In this document: piece by piece, positions 26,973 through 35,920 of the stretch
How positions within the stretch are numbered: the first letter of the stretch is position 1
Layout of the letters: every line of letters starts with the position of its first letter
From: Marinobacter xestospongiae
GTDB taxonomy: Bacteria > Pseudomonadota > Gammaproteobacteria > Pseudomonadales > Oleiphilaceae
Direction: 5' to 3'
Length of the DNA stretch: 64,000 nucleotides
NCBI RefSeq assembly: GCF_023156385.1
Contig: NZ_JAKZAK010000015.1
Coordinates: 62,001-126,000, forward strand
The notes under the pieces: model-generated
What the model was told of the DNA's origin: nothing
The model's database searches: none
The model's input: only the letters and a program-made list of their open reading frames with translations
Position numbers and translations under genes: made by a program

Positions 26973-27050
26973 GTAACGGTCTGAACACAGTAGCCGTCCG
27001 TACACGGTAACTGTCTGTGCGCGGCAACAGTCCGCACACGGTAACTATAG
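26973..27050. repeat. Degenerate 17-base tandem repeat array
   Basis: Four units with exact 17-base period start at 26973, 26990, 27007 and 27024, and a partial fifth at 27041. The consensus is about GTAACNGTCNGNACACG. The units differ by up to 6 bases but keep the register, so the array is older than the adjacent 15-base array. The period is not a multiple of three or of a helical turn. Confidence 0.85.
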
Positions 27051-27277
27051 AACAAACCATTCAAGCGCAGGCGATCCGGTTACTACATCGCTACAAACTC
27101 ATGCAGAGGCTTACCACCCGGCGCAGCGAGTCCGGGCGCCTTAAGGAATTGTCACCCTGAGCGCTCAAGCGACACGTTCAACAATCGCCGAAACGCGATA
27201 ACATGGACATTGGATGACAGTAACAACACAGGTCGGCAACTCGCCGGCGACTCCCCCACAGCGTTTTGAGGTCAGAC

Positions 27278-28534
27278 GTGGTTACCCAGAATTTCCGGTT
27301 CCAAGGCAGGTTCCCCAGCTTTCATCGACTGCGCCAGTTTGGACTGCTGGCCCTGTTTGCCAGTTCCAGCGCCCTGGCCACTCCCGCCAGCGATACATCA
27401 AACGAGGCCTTCGATGCCTGCGTCGCCGGGCTGAAAGACAAGGCCATTGCAGCGGGCGTGTCACGGCCGGTGGCCGACGACGTGCTGGCAAGCGTGGAGC
27501 ACCTGGATCGGGTGATCGAGCTGGACCGGCGCCAGCCGGAGTTCACCACCACCTTCGCGGATTACCTGAACCGACGGGTCAATCCCCGACGCATTGAACA
27601 GGGCCGTCTGCTGCTGGAAGAGCATCAGGAACTGTTGCAACGGGTAACCCGGGAAACCGGTGTTCCACCAGCCTACCTGCTGGCGTTCTGGGGACTGGAG
27701 ACCAACTTCGGCAGCTATTTCGGTCGCATGTCGGTACCCAGCGCCCTGGCAACCCTGGCGTGCGATCCGCGCCGCAGCAGCTTCTTCACCACCCAGTTGA
27801 TTGCCGCCTTGCAGATCATTGATGAAGGCGCCATTGCCGCCGAACAGATGGAAGGTTCCTGGGCCGGGGCGATGGGGCACGTTCAGTTCATGCCCACGGT
27901 GTTCCTAAAGCACGCCGTCGACGCCGACGGCGATGGCCGCCGCGATCTCTGGAACAGCCTGCCCGATGCCATGATGTCCGCCGGTCAGTTCCTGCAGTCC
28001 ATGGGCTGGGACCCGGACTACCGCTGGGGACGGGAAGTACAGTTGCCAGAGGGCTTTGACTACAGCCTGGCCGGTCATGGCCAGCGGTCCCTGGCGCAGT
28101 GGCGTGAGCTGGGAATCACCGACGCCTTCGGCCAGCCCCTGGACGACCTCGAGCTGCAGGCAAAACTGATCGTGCCGGCCGGCCATCGCGGTCCGGCGTT
28201 CCTGGTCTACAAGAACTTCCGGGTGATCATGGGCTGGAACCGCTCGGAATACTACGCCATCTCCGTCGGGCACCTGGCAGACCGTATTGCCGGCGCCGGC
28301 GGCCTGCACAATCCGCCCCCGACCGATACCCCGGCGCTGTCCCGCGACATCATCAAGACCCTGCAGCAGAGCCTGAACCGGCAGGGCTTCAGCGCCGGCT
28401 CAGCCGACGGCATCCTGGGACCGGCGACGCGCCGGGCCATTCGCCAGTTTCAGGCCCGTAACGGCCTGACTGCGGACGGCTACCCGGACCAACGCCTGTT
28501 CCAGGCCCTGGAGCTGGACGGATGGACTCAATAA
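27278..28534 (+). CDS. Lytic murein transglycosylase (MltB type) with peptidoglycan-binding domain
   Basis: This enzyme cleaves peptidoglycan between MurNAc and GlcNAc, making anhydro-muropeptides. The GTG at 27278 has GAGGT upstream and gives 418 residues. An N-terminal hydrophobic signal (FGLLALFASSSALA) directs export. The SLT-type domain (about 35-320) carries the catalytic Glu in AFWGLETNFGSYFGRM, with GSWAGAMGHVQFMP as a substrate-cleft motif. A peptidoglycan-binding repeat closes the protein (about 345-415, GPATRRAIRQFQARNGLTAD). Confidence 0.93.
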   Translation: MVTQNFRFQGRFPSFHRLRQFGLLALFASSSALATPASDTSNEAFDACVAGLKDKAIAAGVSRPVADDVLASVEHLDRVIELDRRQPEFTTTFADYLNRRVNPRRIEQGRLLLEEHQELLQRVTRETGVPPAYLLAFWGLETNFGSYFGRMSVPSALATLACDPRRSSFFTTQLIAALQIIDEGAIAAEQMEGSWAGAMGHVQFMPTVFLKHAVDADGDGRRDLWNSLPDAMMSAGQFLQSMGWDPDYRWGREVQLPEGFDYSLAGHGQRSLAQWRELGITDAFGQPLDDLELQAKLIVPAGHRGPAFLVYKNFRVIMGWNRSEYYAISVGHLADRIAGAGGLHNPPPTDTPALSRDIIKTLQQSLNRQGFSAGSADGILGPATRRAIRQFQARNGLTADGYPDQRLFQALELDGWTQ

Positions 28535-29553
28535 CCCAGGCGGCGCTGGGCGCCGCTCTCGGCGGAGCCATTGCCGGCCGGGTGCTGGGCCGTAAGGCCC
28601 TGCTGGGCGGTGCCCTGCTCGGCACCCTGCCAGACCTGGATGTATTGATCGACTACGGCAGCGCGGTGGCGGACTTCACCCTGCACCGGGGCTTCAGCCA
28701 TTCGCTGCTGGTGCTGCTGCCGTTCAGCGCCTTGCTGGCCTGGGCGTTACAGCGGTGGCGACCGGTGATGAGCTATCGCCACTGGTGGCTGTTCTGCGGC
28801 GCCACCCTGATGACACACCCGATGCTGGATGCCTTTACCACCTACGGCACCCAGCTTTGGTGGCCACTGGGCGACCCGGTGGCCCTAAACAGCGTGTTCA
28901 TTATTGATCCGCTCTACACCTTGCCACTGCTCGCCGCCATTGCCCTGTTCCTGTGGCGGCCGGCCCAGCCCCGGGCACTGGTGACCGGCCTGATACTGTC
29001 CACCGGCTATCTGGGCTGGTCATTGATGGCCCAGCAACTGATCAACGAGCGGGTCACCCCGACACTGGCAGAGCTGGGTGCCGCGGACGCTCCCCGGCTG
29101 GTACAGCCCATGCCCCTGACCACACTGTTGTGGCGGGTCACGGTGATGGACGGCGATCGCCGCCTGGAGATGGTGACCGGCCTGCTCGATGGCGATGCGC
29201 CACTGCATGTGGAGACCTTTCCCACCCGGCCAGAGCTGGCGGCCGCCGCGCAGCGGTTACCGGAAGGTCAACGCCTGGCCTGGTTCACCCGGAGCTTTCT
29301 CGACTACACCATCATTGAAGGTCAGTTGGCCGCAACCGACGTCCGGCTCGGCGTGCCCGGCGCCCACCCGTTCACCTTCGTGCTGGCCAAACGTCAGGAC
29401 GGCCAATGGCAGCCCGCCCGCTCCAGCCGCCACGAAACCCCAACCCCGGACCGCCGGCTGCTGGGCACCCTGTGGCAGCGTCTGACTGGCGAGCAGCCGG
29501 TGCTGTGCCTGGCCACCCTGCAGGCACAACCGGACGCCGAAAGCTGTAGCTGA
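28522..29553 (+). CDS. YdjM-type integral membrane metal-dependent hydrolase family protein
   Basis: The 343-residue product belongs to the DUF457/YdjM family of membrane proteins. The N-terminus MDSITQAALGAALGG, the double motif HRGFSHSLLVLLP (about 54-66) and THPMLDAFTTYG (about 93-104) supply the conserved His/Asp residues. Several membrane helices span the first 180 residues. The soluble C-terminal part (about 190-340) is longer than in YdjM. It overlaps the transglycosylase gene by 13 bases. Substrate is unknown. Confidence 0.85.
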   Translation: MDSITQAALGAALGGAIAGRVLGRKALLGGALLGTLPDLDVLIDYGSAVADFTLHRGFSHSLLVLLPFSALLAWALQRWRPVMSYRHWWLFCGATLMTHPMLDAFTTYGTQLWWPLGDPVALNSVFIIDPLYTLPLLAAIALFLWRPAQPRALVTGLILSTGYLGWSLMAQQLINERVTPTLAELGAADAPRLVQPMPLTTLLWRVTVMDGDRRLEMVTGLLDGDAPLHVETFPTRPELAAAAQRLPEGQRLAWFTRSFLDYTIIEGQLAATDVRLGVPGAHPFTFVLAKRQDGQWQPARSSRHETPTPDRRLLGTLWQRLTGEQPVLCLATLQAQPDAESCS

Positions 29554-29555
29554 TC

Positions 29556-30275
29556 ATGCGACTGGATGGATTTATCGCCAAGGCCACCGGACTGTCCCGC
29601 AAGGACGCCAAGCGTGCCATCGGCCAGGGCCGGGTGCAGGTGGCCGGCTCCCCCTGTCGCCAGGCCGCCCACGCCGTCGCTGCCGACGACACGGTTACCC
29701 TGGATGACCGTGAGCTGAACGCCCCCACGGCGCGTTACCTGATGCTGCACAAACCGGCCGGAGTGGTCAGCGCCACGGTCGGTGAGGACCGCCACCCCAG
29801 CGTGCTGAGCCTGCTGCCCGCGCAGTGGCAACGAGACCTGCACCCCGTCGGCCGCCTCGATCAGGACACCACCGGCCTGTTGCTGCTGACCACCGATGGC
29901 CAGTGGTCCCACCGCATCACCGCCCCTCGCCACCGCTGCCCGAAAACCTACCGGGTCACCCTGGCCGAGCCACTGACCGCCAGCGCGCTGGCCCAGTTGC
30001 GAGAAGGTCTGCGGCTTCGCAACGACCCCACTCCCACAGCACCCGCCGAGGCGGAAGCGGTGGACACCCACTGTCTGGACCTGACTCTGCGGGAGGGTCG
30101 CTATCATCAGGTAAAACGGATGCTTGCGGCGGTGGGGAATCGGGTGGTGGCCCTGCACCGGACCCGCATCGGCGATCTGGTGCTGGACCCTGAGCTGGCG
30201 CCGGGTGAGTTTCGGGCGCTGACAGACAGCGAGATTGACGGCTTTCTGAAAGGTGGAGAGAACGAACCGGCCTGA
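29556..30275 (+). CDS. rsuA: 16S rRNA pseudouridine synthase RsuA family
   Basis: RsuA makes pseudouridine 516 in 16S rRNA. The 239-residue product begins with an S4 domain (1-50: MRLDGFIAKATGLSRKDAKR). It then has the catalytic motif GRLDQDTTGLLLLTTDG (Asp near residue 106) and YHQVKRMLAAVGNRVVALHR. Length equals RsuA. It lies 2 bases after the membrane protein gene. The RluE branch is an alternative, but the S4 domain and RLD-type motif favour RsuA. Confidence 0.9.
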   Translation: MRLDGFIAKATGLSRKDAKRAIGQGRVQVAGSPCRQAAHAVAADDTVTLDDRELNAPTARYLMLHKPAGVVSATVGEDRHPSVLSLLPAQWQRDLHPVGRLDQDTTGLLLLTTDGQWSHRITAPRHRCPKTYRVTLAEPLTASALAQLREGLRLRNDPTPTAPAEAEAVDTHCLDLTLREGRYHQVKRMLAAVGNRVVALHRTRIGDLVLDPELAPGEFRALTDSEIDGFLKGGENEPA

Positions 30276-30299
30276 AGCGGTTCCCGGTCGGTCAGCGGC

Positions 30300-30785
30300 T
30301 CAGGAGGACGTGGACTCAAACCGTTGCTGAGCCAGGTTCTTGCGGACCTGGCCGGCGGCAAAAACCTCGCCGTTCATCGCCAGGTACACACCGGCGGGCA
30401 GCAGTTTCAACGCGGCCCAGGCAAACCCCAGGTTGAACACCGCATCGCTGTGGCGCATACGCGCCGGCTGCATGGCCCCGGTCAGCACGATGGTCTTACC
30501 ATCGATACCGGCAAGGGCGTCCGCGGTCTGGGGCATGGTGTCGGTGCCGTGGGTGATCAACACCCGCTCGGCCTTACAGGCCTGCACCGCATCGCGAATG
30601 ATGGCCCGGTCCTGGTCGTCCATTTCCAGGCTGTCCTTGCGCATCAGCCCGGTCAACTCATAACCGTCACTGATGTTGGCTTCCTGCAGCAGGGTCGGCA
30701 GCAGGCTGTCGACCACCTCAAACTCGCTGTTGGCATCGAAGTAGTGCTTGTCGATGGTGCCGCCAGTGGTGAAGATCTGAATCAT
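30300..30785 (-). CDS. Half-length asparaginase domain protein
   Basis: This 161-residue protein equals only the N-terminal domain of L-asparaginase. It has both nucleophile-site motifs, FTTGGTIDKHYFD (Thr at about 8) and LITHGTDTMPQTADAL (Thr at about 80). The C-terminal domain that completes the active site in dimers is absent, and the frame ends cleanly, so it is not a frameshifted remnant. Proteins of this short type exist in other gammaproteobacteria as asparaginase-domain proteins; whether they have activity is unclear. Confidence 0.85.
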   Translation of the reverse strand: MIQIFTTGGTIDKHYFDANSEFEVVDSLLPTLLQEANISDGYELTGLMRKDSLEMDDQDRAIIRDAVQACKAERVLITHGTDTMPQTADALAGIDGKTIVLTGAMQPARMRHSDAVFNLGFAWAALKLLPAGVYLAMNGEVFAAGQVRKNLAQQRFESTSS

Positions 30786-30812
30786 ACGGGTACGTCCTTA
30801 ATCCACCCTCGG

Positions 30813-31748
30813 TTAGTGCACCTTACGGTCCTGGGCCGCAGCGGCGTAATGGGCATTGCGGCGTTGTTCATAGTCCCGGGCGGCTCCGGCCACCTGACCG
30901 GTTTCCCCGGTGGCGAGCCAGCGCCGGATACGGCCGGCATCCCCCAGCGGTGACCGGGTACCAAAGGAATCCAGCAACACGGTGATCACTTCACGTCCCT
31001 GCATCTCCGACACCATCACCAGGCACCGGCCGGCTTCGTCCAGGTAGCCGGTTTTGCTCAACCCCACCGACCAGTTACCCCGGTTGACCAACACGTTGGT
31101 ATTGCCGAACAGCAGACGATAACGGGGCTGACGGAAACGGCCTTCAAAGGTCACAGTCGTGGAGTACTGCCGCAGGCGCTCATCGGCCGCGGCGGCCCTC
31201 GCCAGGCGGACCAGATCGCCGGCGGAGGCACGGTTGTCGGTAGACAGGCCAGTGGGATCAACGAAGCGGGTGTGGCTCATGCCCAGCGCCCGGGCCTTGT
31301 CGTTCATCGCCGCCACAAAGGCATCGAAGCCTCCCGGGTGATGACGTGCCAGGGTATAGGCCGCAAAGTTTTCCGACGACATCAGCGCAATGCGCAGCAT
31401 GTCGCCCCGACGCAGGGTGGAGCCGACGCGGATGCGGGTGTAGGCATTGGCGCTGGCGGCCTGGTGCCGTGGGTAGAATTCCAGCCACTCGTCCAGCGGT
31501 TCGCCGGAATCCAGAACCACCAGGGCGGTCATCAGCTTGGTGATGGAGGCGATGGGCACCGAACGCTCAGCGTGCTTGTTCACCAGCAGCTCGCCGTCAT
31601 CCAGGTAGGCTACCGCGGCGCTGACGGAAGCCAGCTTCGGCGTAGTTGACGTCTCTCCGGTTGCTCCGGCCTGGGCACCCCCAGCGAGACTCAACAGCAA
31701 CAGCGCCTGGGTGATGGCAAGAAGACGGCAAAATGAACGACGGAACAT
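30813..31748 (-). CDS. pbpG: D-alanyl-D-alanine endopeptidase (PBP7 type)
   Basis: This low-molecular-weight penicillin-binding protein cleaves D-Ala to mDAP cross-links in the periplasm. The ATG at 31748 gives 311 residues with a signal peptide (MFRRSFCRLLAITQALLLLS to AQA). The three serine-transferase motifs are present: SITK (Ser near 69), SEN (near 126) and KTG (near 231). It lacks the extra C-terminal domain of PBP5. Length agrees with PbpG. Confidence 0.93.
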   Translation of the reverse strand: MFRRSFCRLLAITQALLLLSLAGGAQAGATGETSTTPKLASVSAAVAYLDDGELLVNKHAERSVPIASITKLMTALVVLDSGEPLDEWLEFYPRHQAASANAYTRIRVGSTLRRGDMLRIALMSSENFAAYTLARHHPGGFDAFVAAMNDKARALGMSHTRFVDPTGLSTDNRASAGDLVRLARAAAADERLRQYSTTVTFEGRFRQPRYRLLFGNTNVLVNRGNWSVGLSKTGYLDEAGRCLVMVSEMQGREVITVLLDSFGTRSPLGDAGRIRRWLATGETGQVAGAARDYEQRRNAHYAAAAQDRKVH

Positions 31749-31939
31749 GTAGAACGGGGCTCTCTGGTCAGGCGATTGGGCACAGGGCCGGTGCAATCCG
31801 CAAGCCGAAACTGCGGACACGATCCGCCTACTATACCAGCGAACGCCGCCGGGCCCTATTGGCCGGCGGCGGCCTGAACGTCCTTCAACATCCCTTTCAC
31901 CACCCTGCCATCACTCCTTCATCAACCCGTCATCGCCGC

Positions 31940-33442
31940 TCAGGGTGGGGTCAGCACGTAGTCCCGCAGGTCCAGCTCTTTCATCTGGCGGGCGTACTGC
32001 GAGGCAAACCCGGGATACATGGTGGCGTTGAAGCCATCTTCGGTGAGGTACCAGCTCTTGCAGCCGGAATTCCAGTTGGTGCGGGCCAGCCGTTTCTGGA
32101 TACCGTCGTTGTAGGCCTGCTGGGCACTGTCCCGCACCGCCAGGGACTTGAGGTTGCGGTTAAGGATAGTTTTCACCCCCCGCACGATGTAGTCGATCTG
32201 CGATTCCATGTACACCAGCACCGAGTTGTGGCCGGGGCCGGAGTTGGGACCGAAGGTCAAAAACAGGTTGGGGTAACCCGCCACGTTGACGCTCTTGTAG
32301 GCCTGGGCGCCCCGCTGCCAATCCTCTGACAGCAACCGGCCGCCACTGCCCCGCACCGGGAAAGGGGTGCCGGAATGACTGACATCGAATCCGGTGGCAA
32401 AGACGATGCAGTCGAACTGGTGCTCAATGCCCTCCACAGTGCGGATGCCGTTCTCACAAAGCCGGGCAATGGGCCAGGTGATCAGCTTGCAGTTGGGCTG
32501 CTGCAGCGCCGGGTAGTAGTCGTTGGACACCAGGATACGCTTGCAGCCAATCCGGTAATCCGGCGTCAACTGGCGCCGCAGCCAGCGGTCGCGAACCTGG
32601 TGACGCAGGTGCCAACGCCCCAGACGCTCCGCCAGCCGGGTGACCGGTGAGTCCCAGATCACCGCCAGCGCCATGGATTCATGTGCGAGGTACAGCCCCT
32701 TCCGTAACGCCGATTGGCTGGCCGGCAGCCGGCGGAACAACTGTTTCTGCCACTGCGGTGTTTCGAAGTCCGGTCTGGGCATCACCCAGGCCGGCGTGCG
32801 CTGGAACACCGTCAGCTTTTGCGCGTCCTTGACCAGCTCGGGAATGATCTGGATGGCGCTGGCTCCGGTTCCGATCACCCCCACTTTCTTGCCGCGGAAA
32901 TCGTAGTCGTGATCCCAGGCGGCGCTGTGGATCTTATGGCCCTGATAGCGATCAATGCCGGCGATGTCCGGGTAGCTGGGGTTGGACAGCGGGCCATGGG
33001 CCATCACCGCCGCGCGAGCGCTGAACTGTTCGCCGGACTCGGTGCTGGCCCGCCACAGGCCATGCTGATCATCGTAGGCCAGGTCGGTGACGTTCTGGTT
33101 GAAGCGGATATACTGCGCCAGGTCGAAACGCTCCACCATCGCCTTGATGTACTCGAAAATCTCGGTACTGCCGGAGAAGCTGCGGCTCCAGTCCGGGTTC
33201 TGGTCGAACGAGTATGAATACAGGTTGGACGGAATGTCGCAGGCCGCACCGGGGTACTGATTGTCACGCCAGGTACCGCCAACATCGGCAGCCCGCTCCA
33301 GGATCACGATATCGCGGATACCGGCCTGCTGCAGGCGGATGGCGGTGCCCAGGCCGGCGAAGCCGGCACCGACGATCAACACCGTGGCGGAGGGATGACG
33401 CTTGCGGCGTCCGGGCGTTTTGGGGCGGGAAGGATTGCTCAT
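31940..33442 (-). CDS. Flavin-containing monooxygenase, Baeyer-Villiger type (AlmA-like)
   Basis: This 500-residue NADPH-dependent flavoenzyme probably converts ketones to esters or oxidises alkanes. The FAD dinucleotide fold is GAGFAGLG (about 26-33), followed by GGTWRDNQYPGAACDIPS (about 55-72). The BVMO fingerprint YQGHKIHSAAWD (about 166-177) is one residue off the FxGxxxHxxxW(P/D) consensus. The NADP fold is GVIGTGASA, and a C-terminal ATG motif is in FATGFDVS. It lies near the diiron gene below (74-base gap) and could share an operon. Long-chain alkane use is inferred from context only. Confidence 0.9.
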   Translation of the reverse strand: MSNPSRPKTPGRRKRHPSATVLIVGAGFAGLGTAIRLQQAGIRDIVILERAADVGGTWRDNQYPGAACDIPSNLYSYSFDQNPDWSRSFSGSTEIFEYIKAMVERFDLAQYIRFNQNVTDLAYDDQHGLWRASTESGEQFSARAAVMAHGPLSNPSYPDIAGIDRYQGHKIHSAAWDHDYDFRGKKVGVIGTGASAIQIIPELVKDAQKLTVFQRTPAWVMPRPDFETPQWQKQLFRRLPASQSALRKGLYLAHESMALAVIWDSPVTRLAERLGRWHLRHQVRDRWLRRQLTPDYRIGCKRILVSNDYYPALQQPNCKLITWPIARLCENGIRTVEGIEHQFDCIVFATGFDVSHSGTPFPVRGSGGRLLSEDWQRGAQAYKSVNVAGYPNLFLTFGPNSGPGHNSVLVYMESQIDYIVRGVKTILNRNLKSLAVRDSAQQAYNDGIQKRLARTNWNSGCKSWYLTEDGFNATMYPGFASQYARQMKELDLRDYVLTPP

Positions 33443-33526
33443 ATCAAACTCTCACAGAACCGGAAACGGAACGATGGCCATCCCGGGGCGCCCGAAACGC
33501 CCCGGGGTCATCGGTGATACCACAGC

Positions 33527-34453
33527 TCAGGCGGTGGGTCGGTAGGTCAGCTCCCGCACCCAGCTGGGGACCGCCGGCAGCGCGCGGCGGGGGATGTAGC
33601 TGGTGACCTTGACGATGGCATCCACCGGCGTGTGGTAGAGACGGTTGTCACGGTTGACCACCCAGCGACTGTGGAGCTTGATGATCTGGAACCAGGGATT
33701 ACGGCGACCATCTTCCGTGCGACCACCGATCTTCTCGAACTTGCCCATGCACTCGTACAGCTTCTCCTCTGACAGCCCCATCGCCACCACGTTGTCCCGC
33801 ATCTTGTTGAGCAGGGGGAAGTAGGATGCAATACCCAGGATCAGCCGGGGGTCCATCAGCCGTGCCGCCATGGTCACCATTCTGGTGTAGGTGGCGCCAT
33901 GGCCCTGCATTTCCATGACCGTGAAGCCCACCCCGAGATGGCGGGACTCATCGTCATTGATCTTTTCGAAGGCCTGGTGACACACCGGATCATCCACGGT
34001 ATCCAGCAGGAACTTGCACAGGGCGCCATCAAGGGCAATTTCCAGCATCGGCACCACGGTCCCCAGCACGTACACCGGCATCTCATCGCTGTAGCGATCC
34101 AGCCACTCGATGACCAGACGCAGGTTGATATTGGGCTCGGGCAGCTCATCGCCGTCGAGCATGCCCCAGCGTTTCATCAGTGCCATCTCGGCATTGGCGT
34201 GGCGCTGCTCCTCGGCGTGGAAGTAGCTGTACAGCTCTCTCAGGGTGTCGGTGGGTGCTTTCTTCGCCATGGCGGCGAAAGCCCGGGCGCCGACGTGCTC
34301 GATCCACATCAAATCGGCCATGAATTCCTTCAGCCTTGGCCACTGTTCGTCGGTGATCCGGTCCGCCCCCGGGGCGTCCCAGTCGATGTCGGCGAGGGAC
34401 CATTGGGTCGCCTTCACCTTGGCAAGCATTTTGTCGAGATCAATCTTGGCCAT
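33527..34453 (-). CDS. Ferritin-like diiron domain protein
   Basis: The ATG at 34453 gives 308 residues. Diiron ligand motifs are visible as EHVGARAF (about 52-59), EEQRH (about 84-88) and DDESRHLG (about 171-178), a four-helix ferritin-like pattern. Similar proteins occur beside flavin monooxygenases in hydrocarbon-degrading bacteria. The reaction is unknown; a desaturase, oxygenase or iron-handling role are all open. It is transcribed away from the TetR gene and toward the monooxygenase. Confidence 0.75.
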   Translation of the reverse strand: MAKIDLDKMLAKVKATQWSLADIDWDAPGADRITDEQWPRLKEFMADLMWIEHVGARAFAAMAKKAPTDTLRELYSYFHAEEQRHANAEMALMKRWGMLDGDELPEPNINLRLVIEWLDRYSDEMPVYVLGTVVPMLEIALDGALCKFLLDTVDDPVCHQAFEKINDDESRHLGVGFTVMEMQGHGATYTRMVTMAARLMDPRLILGIASYFPLLNKMRDNVVAMGLSEEKLYECMGKFEKIGGRTEDGRRNPWFQIIKLHSRWVVNRDNRLYHTPVDAIVKVTSYIPRRALPAVPSWVRELTYRPTA

Positions 34454-34523
34454 GGGTACTCCGTACAGCCGATCTGTGGGCAGGCGGGCGTTGCATCCCC
34501 GATTACTTTCGTCCACAGTAAAG

Positions 34524-34550
34524 CGAATGCTTGTTCGGATTCAATTCGGA
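34524..34550. promoter_or_regulatory. Possible TetR operator between divergent genes
   Basis: The 102-base space between the diiron and tetR genes has CGAA-TGCTTG-TTCG (34524-34537) and a nearby repeat TTCGGA (34535 and 34545). TetR-family regulators commonly repress a divergent neighbour from such a site. The palindromes are short, so this is weak. Confidence 0.35.
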
Positions 34551-34555
34551 AAATC

Positions 34556-35197
34556 ATGGCCAGAAAACCCCGTCAACAACGCGCCAAAGCCACCGTCAAC
34601 GCCATCATTGAAGCCAGCTTCATCGCCATGGCAGAGCACGGCCCCGCCGCCACCACAACTCGCCAGATTGCTGATATTGCAGGGGTTGGTGTGGGGTCGC
34701 TGTACGAGTACTTCGACAACAAGGAGCAGATCTTCCAGGTGATGGGGGAACGCTTCGTGGCCGACACCATTGCCCTGATCCACCCCCTCATTCCGACCCT
34801 TGTTCGGAAACCGATGAAGGATGCGGTGCGGGAACTGCTGCAGCATTTCCGGGATTTCCTGCAGGAAGACGACGAGCGTTACCTCAAATGCGCCCGTCAC
34901 GCCATGACGCTGGGCTTCGAAGAACACATGGAGCCGCTGCAGAAAGCGCTGTCAGAACTGGTGACCCAATACCTGATGCACCACCCGGAAACCCTGAAGA
35001 TCCGCAACATTCCCACCATGAGCTACATCATGATCAACGGCGGTATCTTTGCGGTGGTGCGGCATCTGTCGGACCCGGCACCGCCCATCAGCTTTGACGA
35101 ACTGGTGGAGGGCCTGGCTACCATGGTGGGTCACTACACGGAGCAGGAAATGGCGCTGGCGGAGGCCTCCGCCAGCGACGGGCAACAGGGCGGGTAG
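34556..35197 (+). CDS. TetR-family transcriptional regulator
   Basis: This regulator has 213 residues from the ATG at 34556; the frame is open far upstream but that part lies antisense to the diiron gene. The N-terminal DNA-binding domain is recognisable as TTTRQIADIAGVGVGSLYEY (about 37-56) with FDNKEQIFQ. The C-terminal ligand domain starts about residue 80. It is divergent from the diiron/monooxygenase genes, so it probably controls them, with a ligand not visible here. Confidence 0.92.
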   Translation: MARKPRQQRAKATVNAIIEASFIAMAEHGPAATTTRQIADIAGVGVGSLYEYFDNKEQIFQVMGERFVADTIALIHPLIPTLVRKPMKDAVRELLQHFRDFLQEDDERYLKCARHAMTLGFEEHMEPLQKALSELVTQYLMHHPETLKIRNIPTMSYIMINGGIFAVVRHLSDPAPPISFDELVEGLATMVGHYTEQEMALAEASASDGQQGG

Positions 35198-35212
35198 ATG
35201 CGAGAGTGATCG

Positions 35213-35824
35213 TCAGCCGGAGATGAACACCGGACCGAAGCCGAGGTTCCACAACAGCACCGAGCCCACCCGGGTGGTTACCAGAATCACCAGGGCAACC
35301 GTCAGCAGGGCGCCACCGTACATCACCGCCCGTTCCTTCGGAATCTGCATGACAATCGGCAGGCCATCGTACATCAACCAGGCGCCGTAGCAGGCCGCCA
35401 CCAGGAACACCACGGCGTTGAACCAGGGCACCGGGTACAGCAGAGCAAAACCGGCGAGAAACAGGGGGGTGCAGGAGTAAGCCGCCAGGGCGATGCCGTT
35501 GGAGGCATTGTGCTCTTCTCGTGCGCCATAGGTCCGCGCCATCCAGTTAATGGCGTAGCCCAGCGCAAAGACCCCCACCAGCATGGCCAGATAGGTCAGG
35601 ACGCTGAGCTGCAGCGCGCTGATCTCGGTGAGCTTGATCAGACGGTCATTGCCGATGGTCCAGCCAAACATGGCGGTAGAAACATAGGCGCATACCGGAC
35701 CAATCGCCGCCAGCAGCACCACATAGGCGACATAGACCCGGGTCGGGGTTTCGTGTTCTTTTCGGATGGATGCCCACTCATCATCAGGGTGGGTAAACAG
35801 ACCAAACGCGTGACCTAGAAGCAT
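35213..35824 (-). CDS. Yip1-family membrane protein
   Basis: The 203-residue product has an N-terminal motif FGLFTHPDDEWASIRKE and then five hydrophobic segments (about 30-55, 75-100, 115-140, 142-160 and 170-195). This fits the bacterial Yip1 domain. Function is unknown. It converges with the TetR gene 15 bases away and has a spacing of about 97 bases from the GST gene. Confidence 0.85.
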   Translation of the reverse strand: MLLGHAFGLFTHPDDEWASIRKEHETPTRVYVAYVVLLAAIGPVCAYVSTAMFGWTIGNDRLIKLTEISALQLSVLTYLAMLVGVFALGYAINWMARTYGAREEHNASNGIALAAYSCTPLFLAGFALLYPVPWFNAVVFLVAACYGAWLMYDGLPIVMQIPKERAVMYGGALLTVALVILVTTRVGSVLLWNLGFGPVFISG

Positions 35825-35920
35825 AGCCGTTTCCCTCTATTGTTGTGTTGCGCATTTTTTATACGCCTCACTTTGAAACTAGATCAGAAACGGCCAAAGC
35901 TCCAGTTTACCGACGCGCCA

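Larger units (their letters stand above)
26882..27277. other. Divergent intergenic region with two repeat arrays
   Basis: About 396 bases separate the response regulator from the transglycosylase gene. They hold a 15-base array, a 17-base array, and then roughly 230 bases without a gene or recognisable motif. Both flanking genes are transcribed away from it, so both promoters should lie here. Confidence 0.7.

Noticed and set aside
26883..27050. CRISPR array
   Set aside because: Units are 15 and 17 bases in direct tandem without spacers, and no cas gene is near.
26882..27064. N-terminal extension of the response regulator through the tandem repeats
   Set aside because: The receiver domain starts at the ATG at 26881; the extension has repeat-derived residues and no family match.
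33899..34555. Upstream extension of the TetR frame
   Set aside because: The stretch is antisense to the diiron gene; the TetR family starts at the ATG at 34556.
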